Source: Acidobacteriota bacterium
GTDB taxonomy: Bacteria > Acidobacteriota > Vicinamibacteria > Vicinamibacterales > SCN-69-37
Direction: 5' to 3'
Assembly (NCBI GenBank): GCA_016716905.1
Contig: JADJUS010000004.1
Coordinates: 124,001-188,000 of the forward strand
Length of the DNA stretch: 64,000 bases
Positions within the stretch are counted from its first letter, which is position 1. Each line of letters begins with the position of its first letter. The notes below the pieces were generated by a model. It was not told the DNA's origin and ran no database searches. It was given only the letters and a program-made list of their open reading frames with translations. Positions 16,659 through 24,138 of this stretch are shown piece after piece. A program made the position numbers and the translations under genes.

Positions 16659-17294
16659 TTACCTGGGACGCAGGGCTCCTTGTCGCTCCCTGCACTTGCT
16701 GCACGCTCCACAATGGCCATCATCTGGCGTGGGGTTCATGCACGACAACGTAAGGTCCAGCGGCACGCCGAACTCCAATCCTCGCTGTGCCACCTCGCTT
16801 TTCCGAAGCGCCAGGTAAGGCGCGCTGATCTCCAGGAAGTGGTGGTGTTCGCGCGTCATGGCGTCCGTCATCTCCGCGAAAAACTCCAACGTCGCGTCGG
16901 GGAATGGGTTGCCGGCGAGCGGCGCCAGCAGCAAACGGGTGATCCCGAGCTCTTTGCACACCACGGCGGCGTTCGAAATCAGCAGCCGGTTCCGGTCTTC
17001 GAGGTAGACGTCCTCGTCAGGCGAGTCGAATGCGGGCGGGCGACCCACGACCGCCCAATGGTCGGCCGGGTAGAGCTGTAGCGCGTTCACCTCCACCGTG
17101 ATGACCGGCTCGGATCGGCCGGCCAGCGGCGCAAGGGCGAGGAGACGGGCGATGGTGCGCGCCTCAGCCGGCTCCCACGCCAGCCCGCACCGGACGTGAA
17201 TGGGCTGCACCGCGCGTCCGGCCGACAGCTCGTCGGCCAGCAGCACCGTGCTGTCGAGCCCCCCGGACCACAAGACCGCCGACCGACCGCTCAT
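16659..17294 (-). CDS. queC: 7-cyano-7-deazaguanine (preQ0) synthase
   Basis: Converts 7-carboxy-7-deazaguanine to preQ0 with ATP and ammonia, for queuosine or related deazapurines. The PP-loop AVLWSGGLDSTVLLADEL is at the N-terminus. The C-terminal zinc site is CMNP followed by HCGACSKCRERQ (four Cys). About 211 residues from the ATG at 17294; an in-frame ATG at 17333 would overlap the divergent queD. The central part (DRNRLLISNAAVVCKELG) is more divergent than in typical QueC. It is divergent from queD, with 25 bp between starts. QueE and QueF are not in the window. Confidence 0.85.
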   Translation of the reverse strand: MSGRSAVLWSGGLDSTVLLADELSAGRAVQPIHVRCGLAWEPAEARTIARLLALAPLAGRSEPVITVEVNALQLYPADHWAVVGRPPAFDSPDEDVYLEDRNRLLISNAAVVCKELGITRLLLAPLAGNPFPDATLEFFAEMTDAMTREHHHFLEISAPYLALRKSEVAQRGLEFGVPLDLTLSCMNPTPDDGHCGACSKCRERQGALRPR

Positions 17295-17319
17295 CCCCTC
17301 ACCATGAAATACTGAGCCA

Positions 17320-17730
17320 ATGTACTCCGTCACGAAGCGCCTCGATTTTTGCTACGGCCACCGCCTGCTCAACTACGAGGGCGTGTGCCGGCACCTGCAT
17401 GGCCACAATGCCATGGTTGAAATCGACATTACCGCCGAGGTGCTGAACGATCTGGACATGGTCGTGGATTTTTCCGACATCAAGCGCGTGGTCAAGGCGT
17501 GGATTGATCGCGAGCTTGATCACAAGATGATCCTGCGGCACGACGACCCGCTGGTGGATTTGTTGCGCGCGCAGGGCGAGCCCATCTACACGATCGATGC
17601 GAATCCGACCGCTGAGCGCCTGGCGAAGCTGATTTTCGAAAAAGTCAAAGAACTGGGCTTCAACGTCTCTGCCGTACGCCTGTGGGAAACGCCAGGCTCG
17701 TGCGCGAGCTGGGCGCCCGCTACCAGATAG
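17320..17730 (+). CDS. queD: 6-carboxy-5,6,7,8-tetrahydropterin synthase
   Basis: Converts dihydroneopterin triphosphate to carboxytetrahydropterin in the queuosine/deazapurine pathway (PTPS family). 136 residues. The zinc ligands are the His of DFCYGHRL and the two His of CRHLHGHN, and the preceding Cys is catalytic. LDMVVDFSDIKRVVKAWIDR and ELDHKMIL are family core motifs, and the conserved Glu is in RLWETPGS. Its 3' end overlaps the convergent feoB permease gene by 11 bp. Confidence 0.93.
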   Translation: MYSVTKRLDFCYGHRLLNYEGVCRHLHGHNAMVEIDITAEVLNDLDMVVDFSDIKRVVKAWIDRELDHKMILRHDDPLVDLLRAQGEPIYTIDANPTAERLAKLIFEKVKELGFNVSAVRLWETPGSCASWAPATR

Positions 17731-19096
17731 ACGCGACGATAAACGTCACAAGGAACGCCAGGGTCAGCGGCAGCAACGTGCCGACCACCGTCCACTTCAG
17801 GCTCAGCGTTTCCTTGTACATCGTGATGATCGTGGTCGCGCACGGATTGTGCAGCAGCGAGAACAACATCAGGTTCACCGCCGTGAGCAGCGTCCAGCCA
17901 TGTTCGGTGACCAGCAGCCGCTTGATCTCTTCAAGCGACACATCGTCGGTCATCATCCCGGTGCCGAGATACACCATGAGCAACGTGGGCACGACGATCT
18001 CATTCGCGGGGATAGCAATGATGTACGCGAGCAGAATGACGCCGTCGAGTCCAATGGCGTGGCCGAGGGGATTCAGCGCGTTTGAGATGTGCCGGGCCAG
18101 GCTGACGTCTCCGACGAAGATGTTCGCCAGGAGCCAGATGACGGCGCCGGCGGGTGCCGCCGTCAGGACCGCGCGCCACAACACGAAGAGTGTGCGATCG
18201 ATGATCGACGTGTAGAGGATCCGCAGGATGCCCGGTCGGCGGTACGGCGGCAACTCCAGCGTAAACGCCGACGCCTGGCCCTTCAGCACGGTGCGCGACA
18301 ACACCCAGGACACCACCAGGGTGACCACGACACCGATGAGCACCACGCCGACCACGGTGCCCGCCGCGGCGATCGACGCCACGGCGTCAGGCACCAGCGG
18401 CCCCACGAAGATCGTGGCCAGCAGAATCAGCGTGGGGAATCGGCCATTACACGGCACGAAGTTGTTCGTGAGGATGGCCACCAGGCGTTCGCGCGGCGAG
18501 TCAATTACACGCGTCGAAATGATGCCGGCTGCATTACAGCCGAATCCCATCGCCATCGTCAGGGCCTGTTTGCCGTGAGCGCCGGCGCGTGAAAACAGGA
18601 AGTCGAGGTTAAATGCCACCCGCGGGAGATAACCGAGATCTTCCAGCATGGTGAACAGCGGGAAGAAGATCATCATCGGCGGCAGCATGACGCTGACCAC
18701 CCACGCCAGCCCGCGGAAGACGCCGTGCCAGATGAAACCGGTGACCCACCAGGGAGCGCCGAAGTTTGTGAAGACGGTCGCGGCCTGATCCTCGAACCAG
18801 AAGAACCCGGAGGCCAGCATCGCCGACGGCACATTGGCCCCGGCCACGGTGAGCCAGAACACGATGGCCAGCAGCAGCGCCATGATCGGCAGGCCGAAGA
18901 TCGGCGACGTGACGATGCGATCGATGCGCTGGTCGAAGTCATACCGCGCAGTGCCGGCGTGATGCGACGCGCGGCCGGCGATGCGCTCGGCCTCCGCATA
19001 GATCGACTTCACGGTTTCGTCACGGAACTGGCCGGTCAGCGTGGCTCGCAGTTCGGCGGCCCGTTGCAGGACGGCGGCGGCGTTGGGGCTCGGCAT
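17720..19096 (-). CDS. feoB: ferrous iron transporter FeoB, membrane permease part (split FeoB)
   Basis: 458 residues corresponding to the C-terminal membrane region of FeoB. It has the two Gate domains with the conserved Cys motifs GFGCNAAGIISTR and NNFVPCNGRFPTLI, GYLPRVAFNLDFLF, and about eight transmembrane helices. The N-terminal G domain is missing because it is encoded by the next gene upstream. The junction is TAATG (1-bp overlap), with no sign of frameshift decay: the permease has its own ATG and a new soluble N-terminal helix (NAAAVLQRAAELRATLTGQF). So this is a two-polypeptide FeoB. Confidence 0.93.
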   Translation of the reverse strand: MPSPNAAAVLQRAAELRATLTGQFRDETVKSIYAEAERIAGRASHHAGTARYDFDQRIDRIVTSPIFGLPIMALLLAIVFWLTVAGANVPSAMLASGFFWFEDQAATVFTNFGAPWWVTGFIWHGVFRGLAWVVSVMLPPMMIFFPLFTMLEDLGYLPRVAFNLDFLFSRAGAHGKQALTMAMGFGCNAAGIISTRVIDSPRERLVAILTNNFVPCNGRFPTLILLATIFVGPLVPDAVASIAAAGTVVGVVLIGVVVTLVVSWVLSRTVLKGQASAFTLELPPYRRPGILRILYTSIIDRTLFVLWRAVLTAAPAGAVIWLLANIFVGDVSLARHISNALNPLGHAIGLDGVILLAYIIAIPANEIVVPTLLMVYLGTGMMTDDVSLEEIKRLLVTEHGWTLLTAVNLMLFSLLHNPCATTIITMYKETLSLKWTVVGTLLPLTLAFLVTFIVASIW

Positions 19097-19911
19097 TACT
19101 GCGTGCCCTGCAGCGAGATCTTTGCGCTGAACCGCTGCGCCGTTTCCTGCTGGCTGGCCACCAACTCCACGAGGCGGCCCGACGAAAGCGCTTGTTCGAC
19201 TTCGGCATCGCCATCGAGCAGGCGAATGGCAATCCAGCGTGCGTTCGGCACACCGGGTGCGAGCGATTCGATGAGCGGCACGAGTTCAGAGATGGCGCGC
19301 TGGAACTCGGGTGTTCCCTTGATTCGGAGCGGCGCTGTGTGAACGTCGCCCGATGAAACACCCGCCACCGCTTCGAGCAGTCCATGGATGCCGTCGCCGG
19401 TGCGTGCGGTGATGCCCACCGCCGGCACACCCAGGTCGCGCGAGAGACTGCGCACGTCCACCTCAATGTTCTTCCGCTTCGCTTCATCCATCAGGTTCAC
19501 GGCGATCACCACGCGGCTCGTGATCTCGAGCACCTGCAGCACGAGGTTCAGGTTGCGTTCGATGGCCGTGGCGTCAACGACGACGATGGTGGCGTCGGGG
19601 TGACCAAAGAGCAGGAAGTCGCGGGCGATTTCCTCGTCGTGCGAGGCCGAGAGCAGCGAGTAGGTGCCCGGAAGATCCACGAGCTTGTAGCGCACGTTGT
19701 CGAACGCAAACGCGCCTTCTGCTCGTGTGACCGTCTTGCCGGGCCAGTTGCCGGTGTGCTGCTTGAGGCCGGTCAGCGCATTGAACAGCGTGGACTTGCC
19801 GGTGTTGGGGTTGCCCGCGAGCGCAACCACACGATCGACCTTGTCGAGTGACACACCCATGCGGGCCAGCTCGGCGTTGATGCTGCAGGAGCCGCAATCG
19901 TGGGCGCTCAT
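19096..19911 (-). CDS. feoB: FeoB GTPase subunit (split FeoB N-terminal domain)
   Basis: 271 residues. G1 is ALAGNPNTGKSTLFNAL, then LVDLPGTYSLL (G3), VIAVNLMDEA (G4) and GITARTGDG (G5), followed by the helical guanine-dissociation-inhibitor domain (TPEFQRAISELVPLIESLAP). The N-terminus carries a Cys pair (HDCGSCSIN). The 3' end overlaps the permease ATG by 1 bp and the 5' end overlaps the DtxR-FeoA fusion gene by 4 bp (ATGA). The order regulator/FeoA - FeoB GTPase - FeoB permease on one transcript supports a single ferrous iron uptake system. Confidence 0.93.
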   Translation of the reverse strand: MSAHDCGSCSINAELARMGVSLDKVDRVVALAGNPNTGKSTLFNALTGLKQHTGNWPGKTVTRAEGAFAFDNVRYKLVDLPGTYSLLSASHDEEIARDFLLFGHPDATIVVVDATAIERNLNLVLQVLEITSRVVIAVNLMDEAKRKNIEVDVRSLSRDLGVPAVGITARTGDGIHGLLEAVAGVSSGDVHTAPLRIKGTPEFQRAISELVPLIESLAPGVPNARWIAIRLLDGDAEVEQALSSGRLVELVASQQETAQRFSAKISLQGTQ

Positions 19912-20909
19912 GACGCTTTCTCCAGCGGCTGCACCAGCACCTGCGACGCCTGCTCGCGTCGAAGCGCGATGAGGGTGCCGCGAATTTCGTACGCGCGCGG
20001 ATCGCCGGCAAACGTGGTGAGCGCCGCGCGAATGGTGGCGCCCTCGGTGAAGCCCAGATCCATCAGGCGCCGCCGGCTGTAGCCCTGGCAGCGATCGTCC
20101 AGGCCAAGCACGTGAGCGACCTGGCCGGTGGAGAGCTCGGCCAGTCGCAGCGCGCCCGAGTGCGCGGGGGTTTGCGGGGCGCTTTCCAGAAAGATGTTGG
20201 CGGCCACCGCGGGCGCCAGGCGAAATTCATTCTCGCCGTCGGTCAGGACCATGCGTTCGGGCGAGGAGTCGATGATGCGAATCAGCTGCCCGACTTCGAT
20301 CCCCTCTGCAACGAGTTGGGCGTAGGAGATCGGCGGCTCGTCTTCAAGATGCACGATACGCGCGAGCCGATCGATGGGCCAGGCCGTGGCCGGAGTGCCC
20401 GAGGCCGGGGGCACGAAACCTTCGCGAGTGGGAATCGGATCACCGTGTGGATCGACCGACGGGTGGCCGAGCGAGGCGGAGAGGCGATCGGCGGCGTCCG
20501 GCGACAGATGATGTTCGCCGCGTTCGGCCGCGGCATGGACTTTTGGCAGCGGGAGGCGCGCCTCGTCGGCGAAGTACCGTTCCAGGAGGCGATGAGCCCG
20601 GATGACCTGAAGCGCCAGGCGTTCGCCTTCGGGGGTGAGATCGAACTCGGCGCCGCGCGCCACGAGAAGGCCCTGGGTCTGCATTCGTTTGACCAGGTCC
20701 AGCGCCGCGCCGTCGCGCACCCGGAGTGCCCCGGTCAGGGAGGCGAGCGACCCGTGCCGGCCGCGGTATTCCAGGTCAAACAGGTGCTTCAGGGCGTCTT
20801 CGAGCCGGTGGCGGCTCTGCAGGGCTCGCCGCCGACTCGCCCAGGAAATGGCCAGAAGGAGCGCCAGAATTGCGGCGCCAATCGCGACAGTTGTGACAAG
20901 CGGCCCCAT
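19908..20909 (-). CDS. membrane-anchored DtxR-type metalloregulator fused to a FeoA domain
   Basis: 333 residues from ATG 20909. Residues 1-22 form one transmembrane helix (GPLVTTVAIGAAILALLLAI), followed by basic residues. Then come a winged helix (SLASLTGALRVRDGAALDLV and KRMQTQGLLVARGAEFDLTP) and the metal-binding dimerisation domain (VIRAHRLLERYF, KVHAAAERGEHHLSPDAADR, DPHGDPIP, typical of DtxR/MntR). A C-terminal FeoA-like SH3 domain ends in RRRLMDLGFTEGATIRAAL. Positively charged flanks place the DNA-binding part in the cytoplasm. It is translationally coupled to feoB. It may replace both FeoA and the repressor of the operon (inference). Confidence 0.85.
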   Translation of the reverse strand: MGPLVTTVAIGAAILALLLAISWASRRRALQSRHRLEDALKHLFDLEYRGRHGSLASLTGALRVRDGAALDLVKRMQTQGLLVARGAEFDLTPEGERLALQVIRAHRLLERYFADEARLPLPKVHAAAERGEHHLSPDAADRLSASLGHPSVDPHGDPIPTREGFVPPASGTPATAWPIDRLARIVHLEDEPPISYAQLVAEGIEVGQLIRIIDSSPERMVLTDGENEFRLAPAVAANIFLESAPQTPAHSGALRLAELSTGQVAHVLGLDDRCQGYSRRRLMDLGFTEGATIRAALTTFAGDPRAYEIRGTLIALRREQASQVLVQPLEKAS

Positions 20910-20920
20910 TTCGATTACCC

Positions 20921-20949
20921 ATAATACAGATTTTGACCACTCAAAACAA
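20921..20949 (-). promoter_or_regulatory. candidate sigma-70 promoter of the feo operon
   Basis: On the minus strand, TTGTTT and TATTAT are separated by exactly 17 bp, ending 11 bp before the ATG of the DtxR-FeoA gene, in an AT-rich stretch. If used, the leader would be very short, about 5 nt. Confidence 0.4.
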
Positions 20950-20957
20950 ATGTACAC

Positions 20958-21022
20958 AAAACGACCTCTGAGGTCGTTCCTTTTTTTCAGAGGGGAAAAA
21001 TAAACGACCTCAGAGGTCGTTT
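20958..21022. repeat. family A palindrome pair between two iron regulators
   Basis: One copy is AAACGACCTCTGAGGTCGTTC (20958-20978). The second is AAACGACCTCAGAGGTCGTT with a final T (21002-21022), ending directly at the TAA stop codon of the upstream dtxR-like gene. The 23-bp loop contains a T-run and AGAGGGGAAAAA. The hairpin followed by Ts could also act as a terminator for the dtxR-like gene. Confidence 0.9.
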
Positions 21023-21691
21023 TTATTTGGGGCGGACGAGGACCTTGGACGCGGCGCGGGTGCCGATCGTGGTGTGGCGATCGGCGTCTGACCGCAACCG
21101 GACGGCGTCGGCCGCCGAGTCGCGAGCTTCGATCACCACAGACCTGCCCGGCATGAGGTCGCGTTGCTCGACGAACCTCAGGAACTCCGCGTCCTGATCG
21201 ATCACGCGCGTAATCACCAACGGGGTTTCGAGCGGCGCGTTCAGCAGGTCCACAGATTCGCGATGCGAGATGGTGCCTTCCGCATTGGGAATGGGGTCGC
21301 CATGTGGGTCCACTTCGGGACGGCCGAGCATCTCGTCGATCCGATCGATCAACTGTTCCGACACGGCATGCTCGAGGCGCTCGGCTTCGTCATGCACTTC
21401 GGCCCAACTCATCCCCAGCACCTTCACCAGGAACAGTTCGATCAGCCTGTGGCGCCGCAGCACGAGCGACGCCAGCTTCTCTCCTGCGTCCGTCAGTCGC
21501 ACGCCCATGTACGGCTCGTAGTGCACGAGCCCTGACTCCGCCAGCGCCTTCATCATCGTTGTCGCGGTGCCGGGCACGACGCCCAGCGCCGACGCCAGTT
21601 GGCCCATGGGCACCAGTGCCGGACTGGTTTGGGCGGCCTGCGCAAGGTGGATGGTCTTGAGGTAGTTCTCCACCGTTTGTGACGGAAGCAT
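21023..21691 (-). CDS. DtxR/MntR-family metal-dependent transcriptional regulator with FeoA-like C-domain
   Basis: 222 residues from ATG 21691 (MLPSQTVENYLKTIHLA; the frame extends upstream into the ubiE region but the domain starts here). The winged helix is VPMGQLASALGVVPGTATTM then MKALAESGLVHYEPYMGVRL. The metal/dimer domain is RRHRLIELFLVKVLGMSWAE and VHDEAERLEHAVSEQLIDRI, then DPHGDPIPNAEG. The C-terminal SH3/FeoA-like part ends TTIGTRAASKVLVRPK. It probably controls the feo genes downstream or manganese/iron homeostasis. It is soluble, unlike its membrane-anchored paralogue. It is divergent from ubiE/menG. Confidence 0.9.
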   Translation of the reverse strand: MLPSQTVENYLKTIHLAQAAQTSPALVPMGQLASALGVVPGTATTMMKALAESGLVHYEPYMGVRLTDAGEKLASLVLRRHRLIELFLVKVLGMSWAEVHDEAERLEHAVSEQLIDRIDEMLGRPEVDPHGDPIPNAEGTISHRESVDLLNAPLETPLVITRVIDQDAEFLRFVEQRDLMPGRSVVIEARDSAADAVRLRSDADRHTTIGTRAASKVLVRPK

Positions 21692-21704
21692 AGGCCCTAT
21701 TATC

Positions 21705-21717
21705 GGCCACAATGGCC
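21705..21717. promoter_or_regulatory. short palindrome between dtxR-like gene and ubiE
   Basis: GGCCACAATGGCC is a 5-3-5 inverted repeat in the 28-bp space between two divergent starts. It could be an operator for the DtxR-like protein. It is short and GC-rich, so chance is not excluded. Confidence 0.25.
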
Positions 21718-21719
21718 AG

Positions 21720-22469
21720 GTGACGCTGGAGCGCGCGTTTGATTCTCCTGAAGACAAGCGGCGCTATGTGCGGCGCCTGTTTGCGACCATCGCCGGGCGT
21801 TACGACCTGATCACCCGTGTCCTCTCGTTCGGCCTCGACCAAAGATGGAAGGCGCGCCTGGTGGAGGCAACTGGCGCCCGCGCAGGTTCACGCGCCCTCG
21901 ATCTGGCGTGTGGCACTGGCGACCTCGCTCAGCGGTTAGCCGCGCGTGGGGCCGCTGTTACCGGGCTCGACGTCACACCGGCCATGCTCGTCCTCGCGCG
22001 CGCCAAGCCGGCGAATGCCGGCATTCGCTGGGTCGCCGGCGACATGACCGCGTTGCCGCTGCCCGACAGCTCGGTCGACGTGATCACCACTGGCTACGGC
22101 TTGCGGAACGTCCCGGATCTGAAGCTCGCTCTGTCTGAGGTGTACCGCGTGTTGGATGACAACGGGCGCCTGGCATCGCTCGATTTCAATCGGCCCGAAT
22201 CCGCGATCGTCCGCGGCCCGTACCTGGCGTACCTCACGGTCGTCGGTTCTGCCCTCGGATGGCTGCTGCATCGCGACCCCGACACCTATCGCTACATTCC
22301 GGCGTCGATCAGGCGATATCCCGGCGCGGCGGGCGTGGCCCGTCTCATGGAAGACGCAGGATTTGCTGACGTGCGGGTGGTGCCGGTGCTAGGTGGCCTG
22401 ATGGCGATTCATCTGGCGGCCAAGCGGCCGATCGCAGGGATGAGGAACGGCAGTAAGTCGGCGTCCTGA
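21720..22469 (+). CDS. ubiE: demethylmenaquinone/ubiquinone C-methyltransferase
   Basis: A SAM-dependent methyltransferase of the UbiE/MenG family that makes menaquinone from demethylmenaquinone. 249 residues, start GTG 21720. Motif I is ALDLACGTGDLAQRLA; then GLDVTPAMLVLAR, WVAGDMTALPLPDSSVDVIT and GLRNVPDLKLALSEVYRVL (UbiE family signature). FATIAGRYDLITRVLSFGLD is the conserved N-terminus. With mqnD and mqnE elsewhere in the window, the likely product is menaquinone (menG function), since no ubiquinone genes are visible. Its 3' end overlaps the convergent hypothetical gene by 61 bp. Confidence 0.92.
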   Translation: MTLERAFDSPEDKRRYVRRLFATIAGRYDLITRVLSFGLDQRWKARLVEATGARAGSRALDLACGTGDLAQRLAARGAAVTGLDVTPAMLVLARAKPANAGIRWVAGDMTALPLPDSSVDVITTGYGLRNVPDLKLALSEVYRVLDDNGRLASLDFNRPESAIVRGPYLAYLTVVGSALGWLLHRDPDTYRYIPASIRRYPGAAGVARLMEDAGFADVRVVPVLGGLMAIHLAAKRPIAGMRNGSKSAS

Positions 22470-22840
22470 AGATCGCCAATCGCTTTGCCCGGCGCGATTG
22501 CGACTTCCTCCACCACCACGTTGCGGCGTCCTACGGTGGCGCTCGAGCGACCCATGACCCTGGGTGGCCGCACGCTTGTGTCGAGCACGAACTCGATGAA
22601 GTCATCCGCAGACGACTCGGAAGCGATTCGCGCGGAGTCCGCAGGTGTCTGCGCCTGAAATGGCAACCGTTCGGCCCGCAGAATCTGGACGGTCTGCACC
22701 ACCAGGGGCCCGGCGACCTCGACGATGAACTTGGCGTAGGCGCCGTGCGCCGCGTCTCCGCTTTGGCGGCGTTCAACGGCCGCCCGCTGGGCGCGTTCAA
22801 TTTCACGGAGGATCTGCTGGCGGAGTTCGGCGACTTCCAT
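22409..22840 (-). CDS. hypothetical protein
   Basis: 143 residues. The N-terminal amphipathic, probably coiled-coil helix is MEVAELRQQILREIERAQRA. Then comes a hydrophobic patch (FIVEVAGPLVVQTVQILRAE) and a C-terminal beta-rich part ending LPFLIPAIGRLAAR. No recognised family. It overlaps the 3' end of ubiE by 61 bp on the opposite strand. It is followed by the CoA transferase on neither the same frame nor an obvious operon (the transferase ends 14 bp before its start). Codon pattern and length make it plausible. Confidence 0.6.
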   Translation of the reverse strand: MEVAELRQQILREIERAQRAAVERRQSGDAAHGAYAKFIVEVAGPLVVQTVQILRAERLPFQAQTPADSARIASESSADDFIEFVLDTSVRPPRVMGRSSATVGRRNVVVEEVAIAPGKAIGDLQDADLLPFLIPAIGRLAAR

Positions 22841-22854
22841 AGCCCTTCAGCGTA

Positions 22855-24102
22855 CTACGTTCGCAGCACGCCCACCGCGCCGGATGCGGCCAGGGCGGCA
22901 ATTCGTTCGCGCGCGTACCCGAGGTCGCCTTCGAGCACGGCGGCCGTGTGTTCACCCAGACGCGGCGGCGGCGTGCGCACGGATCCACCCGTTTCCGACA
23001 ATTTGACCGGCACGCCAAGCACCTCCAGGGGACCGATGGAGGGATGGACGACGGATTCGACCATGGCGCGAGCCAGGATCTGGGGATCCCTGAGGGCTTC
23101 TCCCACCGAACGCACGGCCCCGCAGGGAACGCCGGCCTCGCGAAGGCGCGTGGTCCATTCCGCGGCGGTGTCAGTCGCCAGCACACGATTGACGACGATC
23201 TCAAGCTCGTCGATGTGTTCGACACGTCCGGTGTTGGTGGCGAACCTGGGATCGGCTGCCGCTTCAGGAAGTCCGGCGACAAGGCAGAAGCGCTGGAACT
23301 GGTCGTCGTTGCCCACGGCAAGCACCAGCACGCCGTCGGCGGTGACAAAGGTGTTGTACGGCGCGATGGCCGCGTGTTTGTTGCCGAGGCGACTGGGCGA
23401 TGCGCCGGTGGCGAGGTACCGCCCGGCCTGATAGGTCAGCAGCGCGGCGCACGAATCCAGCAGGCTGATGTCCACGTGCTGGCCGCGGCCCGTCCGCCCC
23501 TTGGCGATCATCGCGAGCAGCATGCCCTGAAACGCGAACATGCCGGCCGCGATGTCGGCGATCGCCACACCCAGGCGCACGGCTGGGCCATCGGGCGCGC
23601 CGGTCACACTCATCAATCCGCCTTCGGCCTGAATCACTGCGTCGTAGCCCGCTTCCTCGCGGCGTGGCCCGGTGTGCCCGAAGCCAGAGATGGACACATA
23701 GATCAGTCCAGGGTATTTGGCCGACACCGCGTCGTAACCCAGGCCACGATCGTCAAGAGTGCCGGGCCGGAAATTTTCGACGATGACGTCGGCGCGAGCG
23801 ATGAGCTCGTCCAGCACGACGCGGCCTTCGAGCGTGGTGTAGTCGAGCGCCACACTCTCTTTGTTGCGGTTGACACTCAGGTAATACGAACTCTCGCCTT
23901 CAAGAAACGGCGGACCCCACGCGCGGGTGTCGTCGCCGCGGCGCGGGTGCTCGATCTTGATGACGCGCGCGCCCATGTCGGCGGCGAGCATGGTGCAGTA
24001 CGGACCCGACAGCACGCGCGTGAGGTCGAGGATGGTGACGCCGGCGAGCGGGCCCGTGCGTGGATCGGCTTCGGCCGAAACGACCTCAGAGGTCGTTTTC
24101 AT
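22855..24102 (-). CDS. class III CoA-transferase (CaiB/BaiF family)
   Basis: 415 residues. Core motifs are GVTILDLTRVLSGPYCTML, ADMGARVIKIEHPRRGDDTR, YYLSVNRNKESVALDY, ADVIVENFRPGTLDDRGL, and GYDAVIQAEGGLMSVTG, which holds the catalytic Asp. These enzymes move CoA between carboxylic acids; the substrate cannot be inferred. The N-terminal residues MKTTSEVVS are the translation of a family A palindrome copy (24078-24098). The ATG abuts that repeat and overlaps the upstream hom stop (ATGA). The native start was therefore replaced or displaced by the repeat, which now provides the first codons. Confidence 0.9.
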   Translation of the reverse strand: MKTTSEVVSAEADPRTGPLAGVTILDLTRVLSGPYCTMLAADMGARVIKIEHPRRGDDTRAWGPPFLEGESSYYLSVNRNKESVALDYTTLEGRVVLDELIARADVIVENFRPGTLDDRGLGYDAVSAKYPGLIYVSISGFGHTGPRREEAGYDAVIQAEGGLMSVTGAPDGPAVRLGVAIADIAAGMFAFQGMLLAMIAKGRTGRGQHVDISLLDSCAALLTYQAGRYLATGASPSRLGNKHAAIAPYNTFVTADGVLVLAVGNDDQFQRFCLVAGLPEAAADPRFATNTGRVEHIDELEIVVNRVLATDTAAEWTTRLREAGVPCGAVRSVGEALRDPQILARAMVESVVHPSIGPLEVLGVPVKLSETGGSVRTPPPRLGEHTAAVLEGDLGYARERIAALAASGAVGVLRT

Positions 24103-24138
24103 GGTGTTCCCTTCCGAAAACGACCTCTGAGGTCGTTT
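24078..24138. repeat. family A palindrome pair at the hom/CoA-transferase junction
   Basis: Copies are at 24078-24098 (AAACGACCTCAGAGGTCGTT plus T) and 24118-24138 (AAACGACCTCTGAGGTCGTT plus T), with 19 bp between. The first encodes residues 2-8 of the CoA transferase; the second encodes RNDLRGRF at the C-terminus of homoserine dehydrogenase. Confidence 0.95.

Noticed and set aside
16640..16723. A longer start (ATG 16723) for the unknown protein
   Set aside because: It would overlap the zinc-site end of queC and shows no domain content.
20941..20957. An N-terminal extension of the DtxR-FeoA protein (MYICFEWSK) starting at 20957
   Set aside because: It would begin next to the palindrome and place extra residues before the transmembrane helix and within the candidate promoter; ATG 20909 fits better.
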